Positions 34,284 through 42,463 of a DNA stretch of 64,000 bases are shown in pieces. Source of the DNA: Bacteroidota bacterium (GTDB lineage: Bacteria > Bacteroidota > Bacteroidia > Chitinophagales > Chitinophagaceae); assembly GCA_023437225.1 (NCBI GenBank), contig JAEZGS010000016.1, positions 186,001 through 250,000 of the forward strand, given 5' to 3'. Position numbers and translations under genes: made by a program. The notes below the pieces were generated by a model. That model was not told the DNA's origin, ran no database searches, and was given only the letters and a program-made list of their open reading frames with translations. The first letter of the stretch is position 1. Each line of letters begins with the position of its first letter.

Positions 34284-35951
34284 ATGAAGGTAAGCAATGC
34301 ATTAATAATGAAATGTTGTTGTATCAGGCTGCACAAAGCAATGCTTATTGTTGTAATGGCGGCACTTTATTCCTGCGTTGCGGGCGTGGCAGATTCCGAA
34401 AAACAGGTTTTCTATTATAATGAAAATTCGGGTATTGCTTCGCTCGATCCGGCTTTCGCGAAGAACCAGTCGGTAATCTGGGCGGTACATCAGATCTACA
34501 ATACTCTTGTTGAAACGGATAGTGCTTTGAACATTGTACCCTCCCTCGCATATAGATGGGATGTTTCTGATGATCGAATGACCTACACCTTCCATCTCAG
34601 GCGGGATGTATATTTTCATGACAACAGACTTTTCGCTAATGGAAGAGGACGAAGGATGGTTGCTTCAGACATAGCTTACAGTCTGGGAAGGATCATCGAT
34701 CCGAGGGTAGCTAGTAGCGGAGCCTGGATATTCAACGATCGAATCAACAAAGACGATGCCTTTCGCGCGCTTGATGATTCTACATTTCAGCTCAAATTAA
34801 AAAAGCCTTTTACTCCCGTCCTTGGTTTATTGAGCATGCAGTATTGCTCGATCGTTCCAAAAGAGGTGGTGGAATACTATGGAAAAGATTTCAGGAAAAA
34901 TCCCTGTGGAACCGGTCCCTTTCAACTGGCTGCCTGGTATGAAGGGCAGGCGCTGGTATTACATAAGAATGCGCGCTATTTTCAATACGATGAATATGGG
35001 AATCGTCTCCCTTATCTTGATGCTGTCAAAATAAGTTTTTACGACAGTAAGGCTACAGAGTTCTTAATGTTTAGGCAGGGGCAACTGGATTTTGTGAACG
35101 ACATAGATGCTTCTTTCCGGGATGAGGTGCTCACAAAGGCGGGCAGGTTGAGGAAGGAGTGGGAGGGACGCATTGTATTGTCGAAACATCCTTATCTCAA
35201 TACAGAGTACCTCGGCATTCTCGTAGATACATCGAATGCCCTGATGAAAAAAAACCCGCTTCGCTTCAAATATGTTCGCCAGGCGATCAATTATGGGTTC
35301 GACCGACGAAAGATGATACTGTACCTCAGAAATTCAATTGGCATACCGGCCACATCAGGTTTTATACCTGCGGGACTGCCCTCATTTGATTCCGGCAAGG
35401 TCGAGGGCTTTGAGTACGATCCTCAAAAGGCAGCGGACCTGTTGAAGCAGGCAGGTTTTCCCGGTGGAAAAGGACTTGGTGAGATCAAACTGCTGACCAT
35501 TCCTATTTATGGTGATCTGGCTGCATACATTGCCGGGCAGCTTCAGGAGATTGGAATACCGATTAAGGTGGAGGTTATTCAAAAGAGTTTGCTGCTTGAA
35601 CAAACGGCAACTTCGCGGGCCGCTTTTTTCAGGGGTAGCTGGATCGCGGATTATCCGGAAGCAGAAAATTACCTCAGCGTTTTTTATGGAAAGAACCCGG
35701 CGCCACCCAACTACACCCGATATGACAATCCATCTTTCAATCGTTTGTATGAACAGGCCTTACAAACGAATAACGATTCACTAAGGATTATACTTTACCA
35801 GCAAATGGATAATATGATCATTGATGATGCACCAGTGGTGCCCTTGTGGTATGACGAAGTTATCCGGCTCGTAAATCCACGCATTAGTGGATTTCAGCCC
35901 AATGCGTTAAATCTGTTGGAGCTGAGACGAGTGAGAAAGAGGAACGGATGA
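34284..35951 (+). CDS. ABC transporter substrate-binding lipoprotein, peptide/nickel family (SBP family 5)
   Basis: A 555-residue extracytoplasmic solute-binding protein. The signal region ends in a lipobox ('LYSC', Cys31). The body matches OppA/DppA-type receptors: 'ASDIAYSLGRIIDP', 'PCGTGPFQL', 'VRQAINYGFDR' and 'VPLWYDEV'. Ligand is probably a peptide. There are no permease or ATPase genes next to it, so it must work with components elsewhere. Later ATGs at 34308 and 34341 are alternative starts. An octamer repeat tract begins right after the stop. Confidence 0.9.
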   Translation: MKVSNALIMKCCCIRLHKAMLIVVMAALYSCVAGVADSEKQVFYYNENSGIASLDPAFAKNQSVIWAVHQIYNTLVETDSALNIVPSLAYRWDVSDDRMTYTFHLRRDVYFHDNRLFANGRGRRMVASDIAYSLGRIIDPRVASSGAWIFNDRINKDDAFRALDDSTFQLKLKKPFTPVLGLLSMQYCSIVPKEVVEYYGKDFRKNPCGTGPFQLAAWYEGQALVLHKNARYFQYDEYGNRLPYLDAVKISFYDSKATEFLMFRQGQLDFVNDIDASFRDEVLTKAGRLRKEWEGRIVLSKHPYLNTEYLGILVDTSNALMKKNPLRFKYVRQAINYGFDRRKMILYLRNSIGIPATSGFIPAGLPSFDSGKVEGFEYDPQKAADLLKQAGFPGGKGLGEIKLLTIPIYGDLAAYIAGQLQEIGIPIKVEVIQKSLLLEQTATSRAAFFRGSWIADYPEAENYLSVFYGKNPAPPNYTRYDNPSFNRLYEQALQTNNDSLRIILYQQMDNMIIDDAPVVPLWYDEVIRLVNPRISGFQPNALNLLELRRVRKRNG

Positions 35952-35952
35952 T

Positions 35953-36020
35953 CGGAGAAACAGAGAAACAGAGAAACGGAGAAACAGAGAAACGGAGAAA
36001 TGGAGAAATGGTGAAATGGA
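35953..36020. repeat. Degenerate octamer tandem repeat tract
   Basis: About eight imperfect copies of GGAGAAAC (variants AGAGAAAC, GGAGAAAT, GGTGAAAT) fill the whole gap between two converging genes. Read on the purine strand, the units resemble those of the tract at 22207-22269 (GGTGAATC). Confidence 0.85.
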
Positions 36021-36021
36021 T

Positions 36022-36684
36022 CTACTTCTTCATTTTATCTCCGAATACTTTCCTGAATTTTTCCAGCTTTGGACGAATCACGTAATAGCAATAAGGTTGC
36101 GAGCCGTTTTGATTGTAGTAATCCTGGTGGTAGTTTTCTGCTACATAAAACTTACTGAAGGGACTGATCTCAGTGACGATTGGGGCCGAAAAAGCTTTTG
36201 CGTCATCCAGTTGTTTTTTGTAATCACTGGCTTTCTGCTTTTGTTCGTCGTTATGATAAAAAATTACTGACCTGTATTGAGGGCCAACGTCATTGCCCTG
36301 CCGGTTAGGCGTGGTAGGGTCATGTGTTTCCCAGAAAACTTTAAGAAGTTCGTCGAACGTAATCTTTTCCGGATCGTAAACGATATTGATAGCTTCTGCA
36401 TGGCCCGTCGTACCCTCACAAACTTCTTTATAAGTGGGGTTGTCAACATGACCTCCGCTATATCCTGATTCAACCTTTAAAACTCCCTCTAACTGCTGGA
36501 AAATTGCCTCGGTACACCAAAAACAACCGTTGCCGAAAGTAGCGGTATCTGTTGCCATAGCCTGTTCTTTTGATAGTGTTGATTGAAAGGACTGTACACC
36601 TACCATATTCCTGTTAGCCTGCTCGCAGGAAAAAAGCGTTGTCAATGTGATGATCAGCCCTGAGATGGATAAATTCATACGCAT
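36022..36684 (-). CDS. msrA: Peptide-methionine (S)-S-oxide reductase, lipoprotein form
   Basis: Repairs oxidised methionine in proteins. The 220-residue protein carries an N-terminal signal with a lipobox at Cys20 ('LFSC'), so it should be anchored in the envelope, unlike cytoplasmic MsrA. The catalytic motif is 'GNGCFWC' with Cys54 and a second Cys57 where many MsrA proteins have glycine. The rest is standard ('YSGGHVDNPTY', 'YRSVIFYHN', 'AENYHQDYY'). An ATG two codons on is an equal start. The gene is single, converging on the SBP gene. Confidence 0.94.
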   Translation of the reverse strand: MRMNLSISGLIITLTTLFSCEQANRNMVGVQSFQSTLSKEQAMATDTATFGNGCFWCTEAIFQQLEGVLKVESGYSGGHVDNPTYKEVCEGTTGHAEAINIVYDPEKITFDELLKVFWETHDPTTPNRQGNDVGPQYRSVIFYHNDEQKQKASDYKKQLDDAKAFSAPIVTEISPFSKFYVAENYHQDYYNQNGSQPYCYYVIRPKLEKFRKVFGDKMKK

Positions 36685-36752
36685 TCAATTTCGTCACACA
36701 GCGGCAAATTTCGGGAGATTACAGTTAAGGCAAACACAATAAACGGAATGCA

Positions 36753-36797
36753 GCATTTGGCATTTCGCATTTTCCATTTTGAAATTGTCATTTCTAA
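36753..36797. repeat. Degenerate heptamer tract upstream of mutS2
   Basis: Imperfect copies of GCATTTn (GCATTTG, GCATTTC, GCATTTT, CCATTTT and more distant forms) lie in the divergent region between msrA and mutS2, just upstream of the mutS2 -7 element. Confidence 0.5.
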
Positions 36798-36814
36798 TTG
36801 GCGCTTATGTTATA

Positions 36815-36826
36815 TATTTTTGCTCA
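36815..36826 (+). promoter_or_regulatory. -7 element directly before mutS2 (leaderless arrangement)
   Basis: TATTTTTG fits TAnnTTTG and ends four bases before the ATG at 36827. Confidence 0.5.
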
Positions 36827-38950
36827 ATGATTAGATTTTTCCCGGAATCGGCGTTGGTACAACTGGAATTTGATAAGATCAAGGCACAGCTTAATGAGCA
36901 CTGTCAAAGTGAGTATGCACGTACCAAATCTCTGGAGCTTCGTATTCATACCCGCAAAGAATTCATTCAAACCGAGCTTAAGCAAACCGATGAATATAAA
37001 TCGCTTATTACCGGCGGACAGTATTTTCCCAACGATCATATCCTTAACCTGGGAAAGGAGCTGAAACTCCTTGGTATCAGTGGTGCATTGCTTACCGGCG
37101 AGCAGTTCATGCAGATACGCAAGCTTTGCGAAAGCATGCAAAAGATCACCCGGTGGTTCGACAAGGAACGCAAAGAAGCATACCCTGCTCTCGCATCTGT
37201 AATTGCCCATACTGAGTACGAAAAGAAAATACTGGAAAAAATTGACGAGGTATTGGATGAATCAGGGAATGTAAAAGATAATGCGTCTGCAGATCTTGCC
37301 AACATTCGAATGAGTCTCTATCGCAGAAGAACAGAATTGCGTCGGCTCTTTGACCGCATCTTGCAAAAGCTGAATAAGTCGGGCTATGTTGCCGACATCG
37401 AAGAGGCTTTTCTGAATGGCAGACGTGTTGTTGCATTATTCGCGGAACATAAGAGGCAGGTGCGTGGCATTTTACATGGTGAGAGCGATACGAGAAAAAC
37501 AGTATTTATCGAACCGGAAGAAACGATTGAACTGAACAATGATATCTTCTCGCTGGAGCATGCGGAGTCAAGAGAAGTTTATAGAATACTTCGTGAGCTC
37601 ACGTCACGATTGTCGTCATACAGTCCACTATTAAACGACTGGCACAGCATACTTGGAGAGTATGATTTTATTCGTGCGAAAGCCAAATTCGCAATTGAAA
37701 TTGAAGGCAATTTTCCGTTGGTGACAGACAAGGCTCACGTGCACCTTATTAATGCATATCACCCATTGTTATACCTGTACAATCGCAAACAAAATAAACC
37801 AACATACCCGGTAAATATTGCGCTGAATGACAAGAACCGCATCCTGCTTATTTCGGGTCCGAATGCCGGTGGTAAGACAGTTACAATGAAAACAGTGGGA
37901 CTATTGCAACTGATGATGCAGAGTGGTTTGCTCATTCCGGTGCACCCTGATTCTGAGATGGGAATTTTCAAACAGATCATGATTCATATTGGTGATACTC
38001 AAAGCCTCGAGTTTGAATTGAGTACCTATAGTTCACATTTGAAGAACATGAAATATTTCATGGAGAATGCAAATGGAAAAACCATGTTCTTCATCGATGA
38101 ACTGGGAAGCGGCAGCGATCCGAATCTTGGTGGGGCTTTCGCTGAAGTGATACTTGAAGAGTTGATTCGTAAACATGCCATGGGTATTGTGACGACGCAT
38201 TATTTGAATCTTAAGGTAATGGCGAGCAAAACACCAGGCATCATCAACGGTGCTATGGCTTTTGATGAGAAGAATCTTTTACCTCTTTACAAGTTAATCG
38301 TTGGAAAGCCGGGAAGCTCTTATACATTTTCTATAGCTGAGCGAATCGGGCTTGATCAGCGACTGGTAGAACGTGCAAAAACGTTGGTAGATGAAGATCA
38401 TTTCCGGCTTGACCGACTGCTCAATCGCACGGAACAGGATCTGCAAATCCTTGATAAGGAAAAGAAAGAGTTGAATAAATTGATGAAGGAAAATGAGCGA
38501 TTGAAGAAGGAAATGGAGGCGTTGATCAATAAAGAAAAGCACCATCAACAAATCGAATTATTAAAACATCAGAATAAAATCACTGAAGAGAAGATCGCAT
38601 ATCTTAAAGACACTGAAAGGAAATTGAAACAGATCGTTCTGGAATGGCGCAAGGCAAACAGCGAGGAGGAAAAGCAGGATCTGATCAGGCAAATTCAATT
38701 GCTGCTCTTCCGGCAAAAACAGCAACAATCATCCGAAAAAGTGCGAAAGAAGATCAGTTCCAAATACGAAGAATTTGAAGGTGAGATCACCGTTGGTCAA
38801 CAGGTGTTGATGAAGAAAAATCACAAAGTTGGTGAGGTACGTGAAATCAAAGGAAAGCGAGCTGTCGTTCAACTTGGCCTGATGCCAATTACTGTGGATG
38901 TTTCAGACCTTGTTCCCGTGATCGTTAAGGAAGACAGCAAAAAGGAATAG
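36827..38950 (+). CDS. mutS2: MutS2-like ATPase lacking the C-terminal Smr domain
   Basis: A 707-residue MutS2-family protein. Domains in order: MutS core/lever helices (about 1-310), ABC-type ATPase with Walker A 'GPNAGGKT' (Lys350) and 'FIDELGSGSDP' Walker B, then a long coiled coil (about 520-650) and a KOW-like segment ('VGQQVLMKKNHKVGEVREIKGKRA'). It stops there: the ~80-residue Smr nuclease domain of typical MutS2 is missing. No mismatch-binding domain I is present. The frame starts at TTG 36779, but the ATG at 36827 fits the family and the promoter. It probably acts on recombination intermediates or stalled ribosomes, but without own nuclease. Confidence 0.9.
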   Translation: MIRFFPESALVQLEFDKIKAQLNEHCQSEYARTKSLELRIHTRKEFIQTELKQTDEYKSLITGGQYFPNDHILNLGKELKLLGISGALLTGEQFMQIRKLCESMQKITRWFDKERKEAYPALASVIAHTEYEKKILEKIDEVLDESGNVKDNASADLANIRMSLYRRRTELRRLFDRILQKLNKSGYVADIEEAFLNGRRVVALFAEHKRQVRGILHGESDTRKTVFIEPEETIELNNDIFSLEHAESREVYRILRELTSRLSSYSPLLNDWHSILGEYDFIRAKAKFAIEIEGNFPLVTDKAHVHLINAYHPLLYLYNRKQNKPTYPVNIALNDKNRILLISGPNAGGKTVTMKTVGLLQLMMQSGLLIPVHPDSEMGIFKQIMIHIGDTQSLEFELSTYSSHLKNMKYFMENANGKTMFFIDELGSGSDPNLGGAFAEVILEELIRKHAMGIVTTHYLNLKVMASKTPGIINGAMAFDEKNLLPLYKLIVGKPGSSYTFSIAERIGLDQRLVERAKTLVDEDHFRLDRLLNRTEQDLQILDKEKKELNKLMKENERLKKEMEALINKEKHHQQIELLKHQNKITEEKIAYLKDTERKLKQIVLEWRKANSEEEKQDLIRQIQLLLFRQKQQQSSEKVRKKISSKYEEFEGEITVGQQVLMKKNHKVGEVREIKGKRAVVQLGLMPITVDVSDLVPVIVKEDSKKE

Positions 38951-39021
38951 ATTATAAAAGTTCGAAAGCAGCCTTTTTTTATTAAATTACGGACAACGAT
39001 TGTCAAAAAAATAATGCGCTC

Positions 39022-39456
39022 ATGAAAAAAGTAACAGACATCCTTGCACGTAAGGGAAAGAACGTAACCCAGGTTGATAGTAATAGTTCTGTACTCGAAG
39101 CCCTTAAGATCATGGCCGAACAAAATATTGGTTCGGTAATGGTAACCCGCGAGGGTCAATACGCCGGTATCATGACAGAGCGTGATTATTCGCGTAAAGT
39201 GGTGTTGAAAGGAAAATCATCCACAGACACAACAGTTGATGAGATCATGTCGTCTGATTTTCCACGTGTGACGCCTACGGATACGATTGATTATTGCATG
39301 CAGTTGATGTCCGATAAGAACATTCGTTATCTACCGGTATTTGAAGACGACAAATTAGCGGGCATTGTTTCCATCAACGATGTTGTGAAAGAAACCATTC
39401 TTGCCCAACAGGAAACGATCTCACAACTTAAAGATTATTTGCACGCCAGCATGTAA
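39022..39456 (+). CDS. CBS domain-containing protein
   Basis: A 144-residue cytoplasmic protein made of a tandem CBS pair (Bateman module), first about 5-60 and second about 75-135 ('VTPTDTIDYCMQLMSDKNIRYLPV'). Such modules bind adenine nucleotides and often regulate other proteins. There is no fused effector domain. It is codirectional with mutS2 (71 bases upstream) and with moaCB (44 bases downstream), but moaCB has its own -7-like element. Confidence 0.93.
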   Translation: MKKVTDILARKGKNVTQVDSNSSVLEALKIMAEQNIGSVMVTREGQYAGIMTERDYSRKVVLKGKSSTDTTVDEIMSSDFPRVTPTDTIDYCMQLMSDKNIRYLPVFEDDKLAGIVSINDVVKETILAQQETISQLKDYLHASM

Positions 39457-39488
39457 AGCAAGTGCGTCATTTGTTTTGATTTCCTTCT

Positions 39489-39500
39489 TATCTTTCGCTT
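39489..39500 (+). promoter_or_regulatory. -7-like element directly before moaCB
   Basis: TATCTTTC (one mismatch to TAnnTTTG) ends four bases before the ATG at 39501. Confidence 0.4.
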
Positions 39501-40445
39501 ATGCGCGACATTTCGTATAAGCAACAAACACTTCGTACTGCGAAAGCGGTTGCAGTGGTCTATTGCAGCCCAACATCCATTGAAGTGATCCGGCAGGAGA
39601 ATCTGCCGAAGGGTAACTTATTTGATGTAGCAAGAGCTGCCGCCTTCATTGGCGCCAAATCCGCCCCTATGTTGTTGCCACATTGCCATCCTGTAAACAT
39701 CGATGGGATGGAAGTGCAATTTGAGTTTCTTGCGGAGACAAGTATCGAGGAACTGTCTGGTGAGCAAAATAAAACCGGTATCGTGATCATCGGCGAAGCG
39801 AGATCTATCGGTCGTACAGGCATCGAAATGGAGGTGCTCACAGGTGTGTCCGTTGCCGCATTGGAGATATATGACATGTTGAAACCGATCGACAAAAAAT
39901 TGCAGATAGGCAACATCCAGTTATTAAACAAAACAGGAGGAAAGTCTGATCGTACGCGGTTTTCACAGGATACGCCATTGTGCGCTGTGTTAGTGTGCTC
40001 GGACTCGGTTGCTTCAGGAAAAAATCAGGATAATAGTGGAAGGTTAATGCAGGAAATGCTGGAAGTTGCGGGCGCGGAGGTAATGCATTATGAAGTGGTT
40101 CCCGACGATGAAAATCAAATCAGGAATCAATTGTTATCGTGGATAGATGAGGATGTGCATTTTATTTTTACTACCGGTGGTACAGGATTTGGTTCAAGGG
40201 ACGTTACAGTATCCGTAGTAGAAAAGATCCTTGACAAAACAGCGCATGGCATTGCCGAAGCTATTCGCGGTTTTGGTCAGATGCGAACCCCACTTGCCAT
40301 GATGAGCAATCTGACTGCAGGTACTGTAAAAAATACAACTATCGTTACATTGCCAGGGAGTCCTGATGCTGTAAAGGAAGGTTTGTCTGCAATTCTTCCG
40401 TCCATCTTTCACTCAAGAAAAATGCTGCTCGGAGGCAGACATTGA
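39501..40445 (+). CDS. moaCB: Bifunctional molybdenum cofactor protein MoaC-MoaB
   Basis: A natural fusion of 314 residues. Residues 1-~150 are MoaC, which converts the GTP-derived MoaA product to cyclic pyranopterin monophosphate; 'LPHCHPVNIDG' and 'MLKPIDKKLQIGNIQLLNKTGGKS' carry the active-site residues. Residues ~155-314 are MoaB/MogA, which adenylylates molybdopterin ('CSDSVASGK', 'FTTGGTGFGSRDVT', 'LPGSPDAV'). It joins two non-consecutive steps of the pathway. The moeA ATG begins 2 bases after its stop, indicating an operon. Confidence 0.94.
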   Translation: MRDISYKQQTLRTAKAVAVVYCSPTSIEVIRQENLPKGNLFDVARAAAFIGAKSAPMLLPHCHPVNIDGMEVQFEFLAETSIEELSGEQNKTGIVIIGEARSIGRTGIEMEVLTGVSVAALEIYDMLKPIDKKLQIGNIQLLNKTGGKSDRTRFSQDTPLCAVLVCSDSVASGKNQDNSGRLMQEMLEVAGAEVMHYEVVPDDENQIRNQLLSWIDEDVHFIFTTGGTGFGSRDVTVSVVEKILDKTAHGIAEAIRGFGQMRTPLAMMSNLTAGTVKNTTIVTLPGSPDAVKEGLSAILPSIFHSRKMLLGGRH

Positions 40446-40447
40446 CT

Positions 40448-41635
40448 ATGATATCATACGAACAGGCATTGCAACACGTAATGAACAGCCGGTTTCATAC
40501 CGAAGCTGAATCGGTGCTGCTGGAAGATGCCCAGGGTCGGGTGCTTGCTGAAGATGTATTTGCAGATAGGGATTATCCGCCATTCGATCGTGCGATGGTA
40601 GATGGTTTTGCATTAAGGCATAAAGACATCGGCGTGCATCGCCAGTACAGCATTAAAGAAGTGATATGGCCTTCGATGCAAAGTACACATACACTGAATG
40701 AAGGTGAGTGTTACAAGATAATGACCGGGGCCGCTGTTCCATCTTCTGCAGATGTAGTTCTTAGAAAGGAAGACGTTGTAAAATCCGAAGGATCTATCCA
40801 ATTAACAAGTACAGACGTCACACGCTTTCAAAATATTGCAGGAAAGGGCGAGGATCTCCGTAAAGGCCAGTTGGTGTTGCGGATTGGCACCCGCTGTAAT
40901 GCGCAGGTGATTGCATTGCTTGCAGCATTAGGTCGTTCGACAATCGTTGTATCGCGGGTTCCAACTGTTTCGATTGTGACTTCTGGTGATGAAATTGTCA
41001 ACGTTGCTGCAGAAGTAAAACCGCTGGAGATTCGTAACAGCAACCAGTATTTGTTGCGATCGCTGCTCAGGTCGATGATGATCGAGCCGATTTCTGCTGA
41101 TCATTCTCCGGATAATAAAGAAGCGTTATTGCAAACATTCATCAAAGCGATGGAGGCGGATGTTGTCATCAGTTGCGGAGCGGTTTCTGCTGGCGATGCT
41201 GATTTCATTCCTGAAGTTCTCAATCAACTGGGTGTAGAATGTATTTTTCACAAGGTTGCCATCCGGCCGGGAAAGCCGGTCTGGTTCGGCAAAACAAATA
41301 AGGTTAAAGTGTTTTTTGCATTGCCGGGCAATCCCTTTTCGTGCATGAGTTGCTTCACCTTGTTGATACGTCCATTTCTCTTCGGATGTATGAATATTAT
41401 TGAGCAACCTCCACATAAACTAATACTTTCAGGTAGTCGCATCAAACGCTCAACTCTTGACGAATTCTTTCCCTTTACATTCGACCGATCTACGGGAAGA
41501 GTTGTTGCCGCGCCATTCAACAGTTCCGGTGATGTAAGGGCGGGTCTCCATGCAATAGGTGTTGCAAGGCATCCCGCACATATCACTACACTTCAGGAAA
41601 ATGAATTGGTCGATTGTTATTTTTTCAATGAATGA
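40448..41635 (+). CDS. moeA: Molybdopterin molybdotransferase MoeA
   Basis: Inserts molybdate into adenylylated molybdopterin, the last step of basic Moco synthesis. The 395-residue protein has the family motifs 'PPFDRAMVDGFAL' near the N-terminus, 'ITSGDEIV'-like 'VTSGDEIV', 'SCGAVSAGDADF' (usually SGGVSVGDYD, so somewhat diverged) and 'ALPGNPFSC'. The ATG at 40448 is chosen over an overlapping TTG at 40442. It is translationally close to moaCB and converges on a Crp/Fnr-type regulator with an 18-base gap. Confidence 0.94.
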   Translation: MISYEQALQHVMNSRFHTEAESVLLEDAQGRVLAEDVFADRDYPPFDRAMVDGFALRHKDIGVHRQYSIKEVIWPSMQSTHTLNEGECYKIMTGAAVPSSADVVLRKEDVVKSEGSIQLTSTDVTRFQNIAGKGEDLRKGQLVLRIGTRCNAQVIALLAALGRSTIVVSRVPTVSIVTSGDEIVNVAAEVKPLEIRNSNQYLLRSLLRSMMIEPISADHSPDNKEALLQTFIKAMEADVVISCGAVSAGDADFIPEVLNQLGVECIFHKVAIRPGKPVWFGKTNKVKVFFALPGNPFSCMSCFTLLIRPFLFGCMNIIEQPPHKLILSGSRIKRSTLDEFFPFTFDRSTGRVVAAPFNSSGDVRAGLHAIGVARHPAHITTLQENELVDCYFFNE

Positions 41636-41653
41636 TAGAATGATGACTGTCTG

Positions 41654-42346
41654 TTAGTCGGCGTGAACTGAATATAAACTGAGCACAGTCGGATTCATGA
41701 TCTTAAGGCTCTTACCGCGGGTAGCTATGACATTATCGTTTTGAAACACTGTAAGAGTTCGAAAAAGCGTTTCGTAAGTAGTGCCTGCATAAGAGGCGAT
41801 GTCCTGGCGTGATGGGGTGAATTTGAAAAAGCCTTCTTCATCCACACCAAATTGTTTTTCCAGTTTCAATAAAGCATTCGCTACGCGGCCCTGAACACTC
41901 ATGTGTGCGAGATCTCGCATATTGCGTTCAGATTCTTTTAACTCTGAAGCAAAAAACATTAAGAGGGAATATTGAAAGTTGGGATGCACTCTTAAAGATG
42001 ATTGGAAGAACGACATATCAATGAAACAAACAGATGCTTCAGTGAGGGCAGTGGCTGACACGGGATATTCAAAGTCGCCACCAAGTCCACGATGACCCAC
42101 AATGTCGCCGGGTGATGCGAAACGGATGATCAATTCTTTATCCTGTCCCCATTTCTTATGAACCTTCACAATTCCTGAAGTAACGAAGTACATGCCTTCT
42201 ACCGGTTGGCCTTCCTGGAAAATTACCTGGTGTTTTTCGAAAGAAAAGCTCTTCCGGTTTGCTTCTATGGCAGGTTTCCATTCACTCATTGTATTGCTGC
42301 AGAGCATGCAGGAACTTAAACTACAAACCGATCGGTCACGCTTCAC
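41654..42346 (-). CDS. Crp/Fnr family regulator with FNR-like cysteines
   Basis: A 230-residue regulator: cyclic-nucleotide-type beta-roll (about 30-145), dimer helix, and C-terminal helix-turn-helix with 'TTYETLFRTL' as recognition helix (Glu and Arg placed as in FNR). Cys8, Cys13 and Cys16 lie at the N-terminus and Cys107 in the beta-roll, an arrangement like the three-plus-one ligand set of the oxygen-sensing [4Fe-4S] protein FNR, though spacing differs. The full N-terminus needs a GTG start at 42346; ATGs at 42307 or 42289 would lose the cysteines. It converges on moaCB-moeA, so control of anaerobic respiration is a reasonable guess. Confidence 0.88.
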   Translation of the reverse strand: MKRDRSVCSLSSCMLCSNTMSEWKPAIEANRKSFSFEKHQVIFQEGQPVEGMYFVTSGIVKVHKKWGQDKELIIRFASPGDIVGHRGLGGDFEYPVSATALTEASVCFIDMSFFQSSLRVHPNFQYSLLMFFASELKESERNMRDLAHMSVQGRVANALLKLEKQFGVDEEGFFKFTPSRQDIASYAGTTYETLFRTLTVFQNDNVIATRGKSLKIMNPTVLSLYSVHAD

Positions 42347-42463
42347 GTAAACATGTTTTGAGATGGCAAGAATACTGCTTGTTTCAGAGCAATAACCTGA
42401 CTTTCCTCATAGTTTCACGCAAATTCAGCTGTTATTCAGCATGCTTTTCCTGCCGTCTGAACG

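Noticed and set aside
39258..39273. parS-like sequence around CCACGTG
   Set aside because: It matches the 16-base parS palindrome at only about 12 positions, is not symmetric, and lies inside the CBS gene far from parAB.
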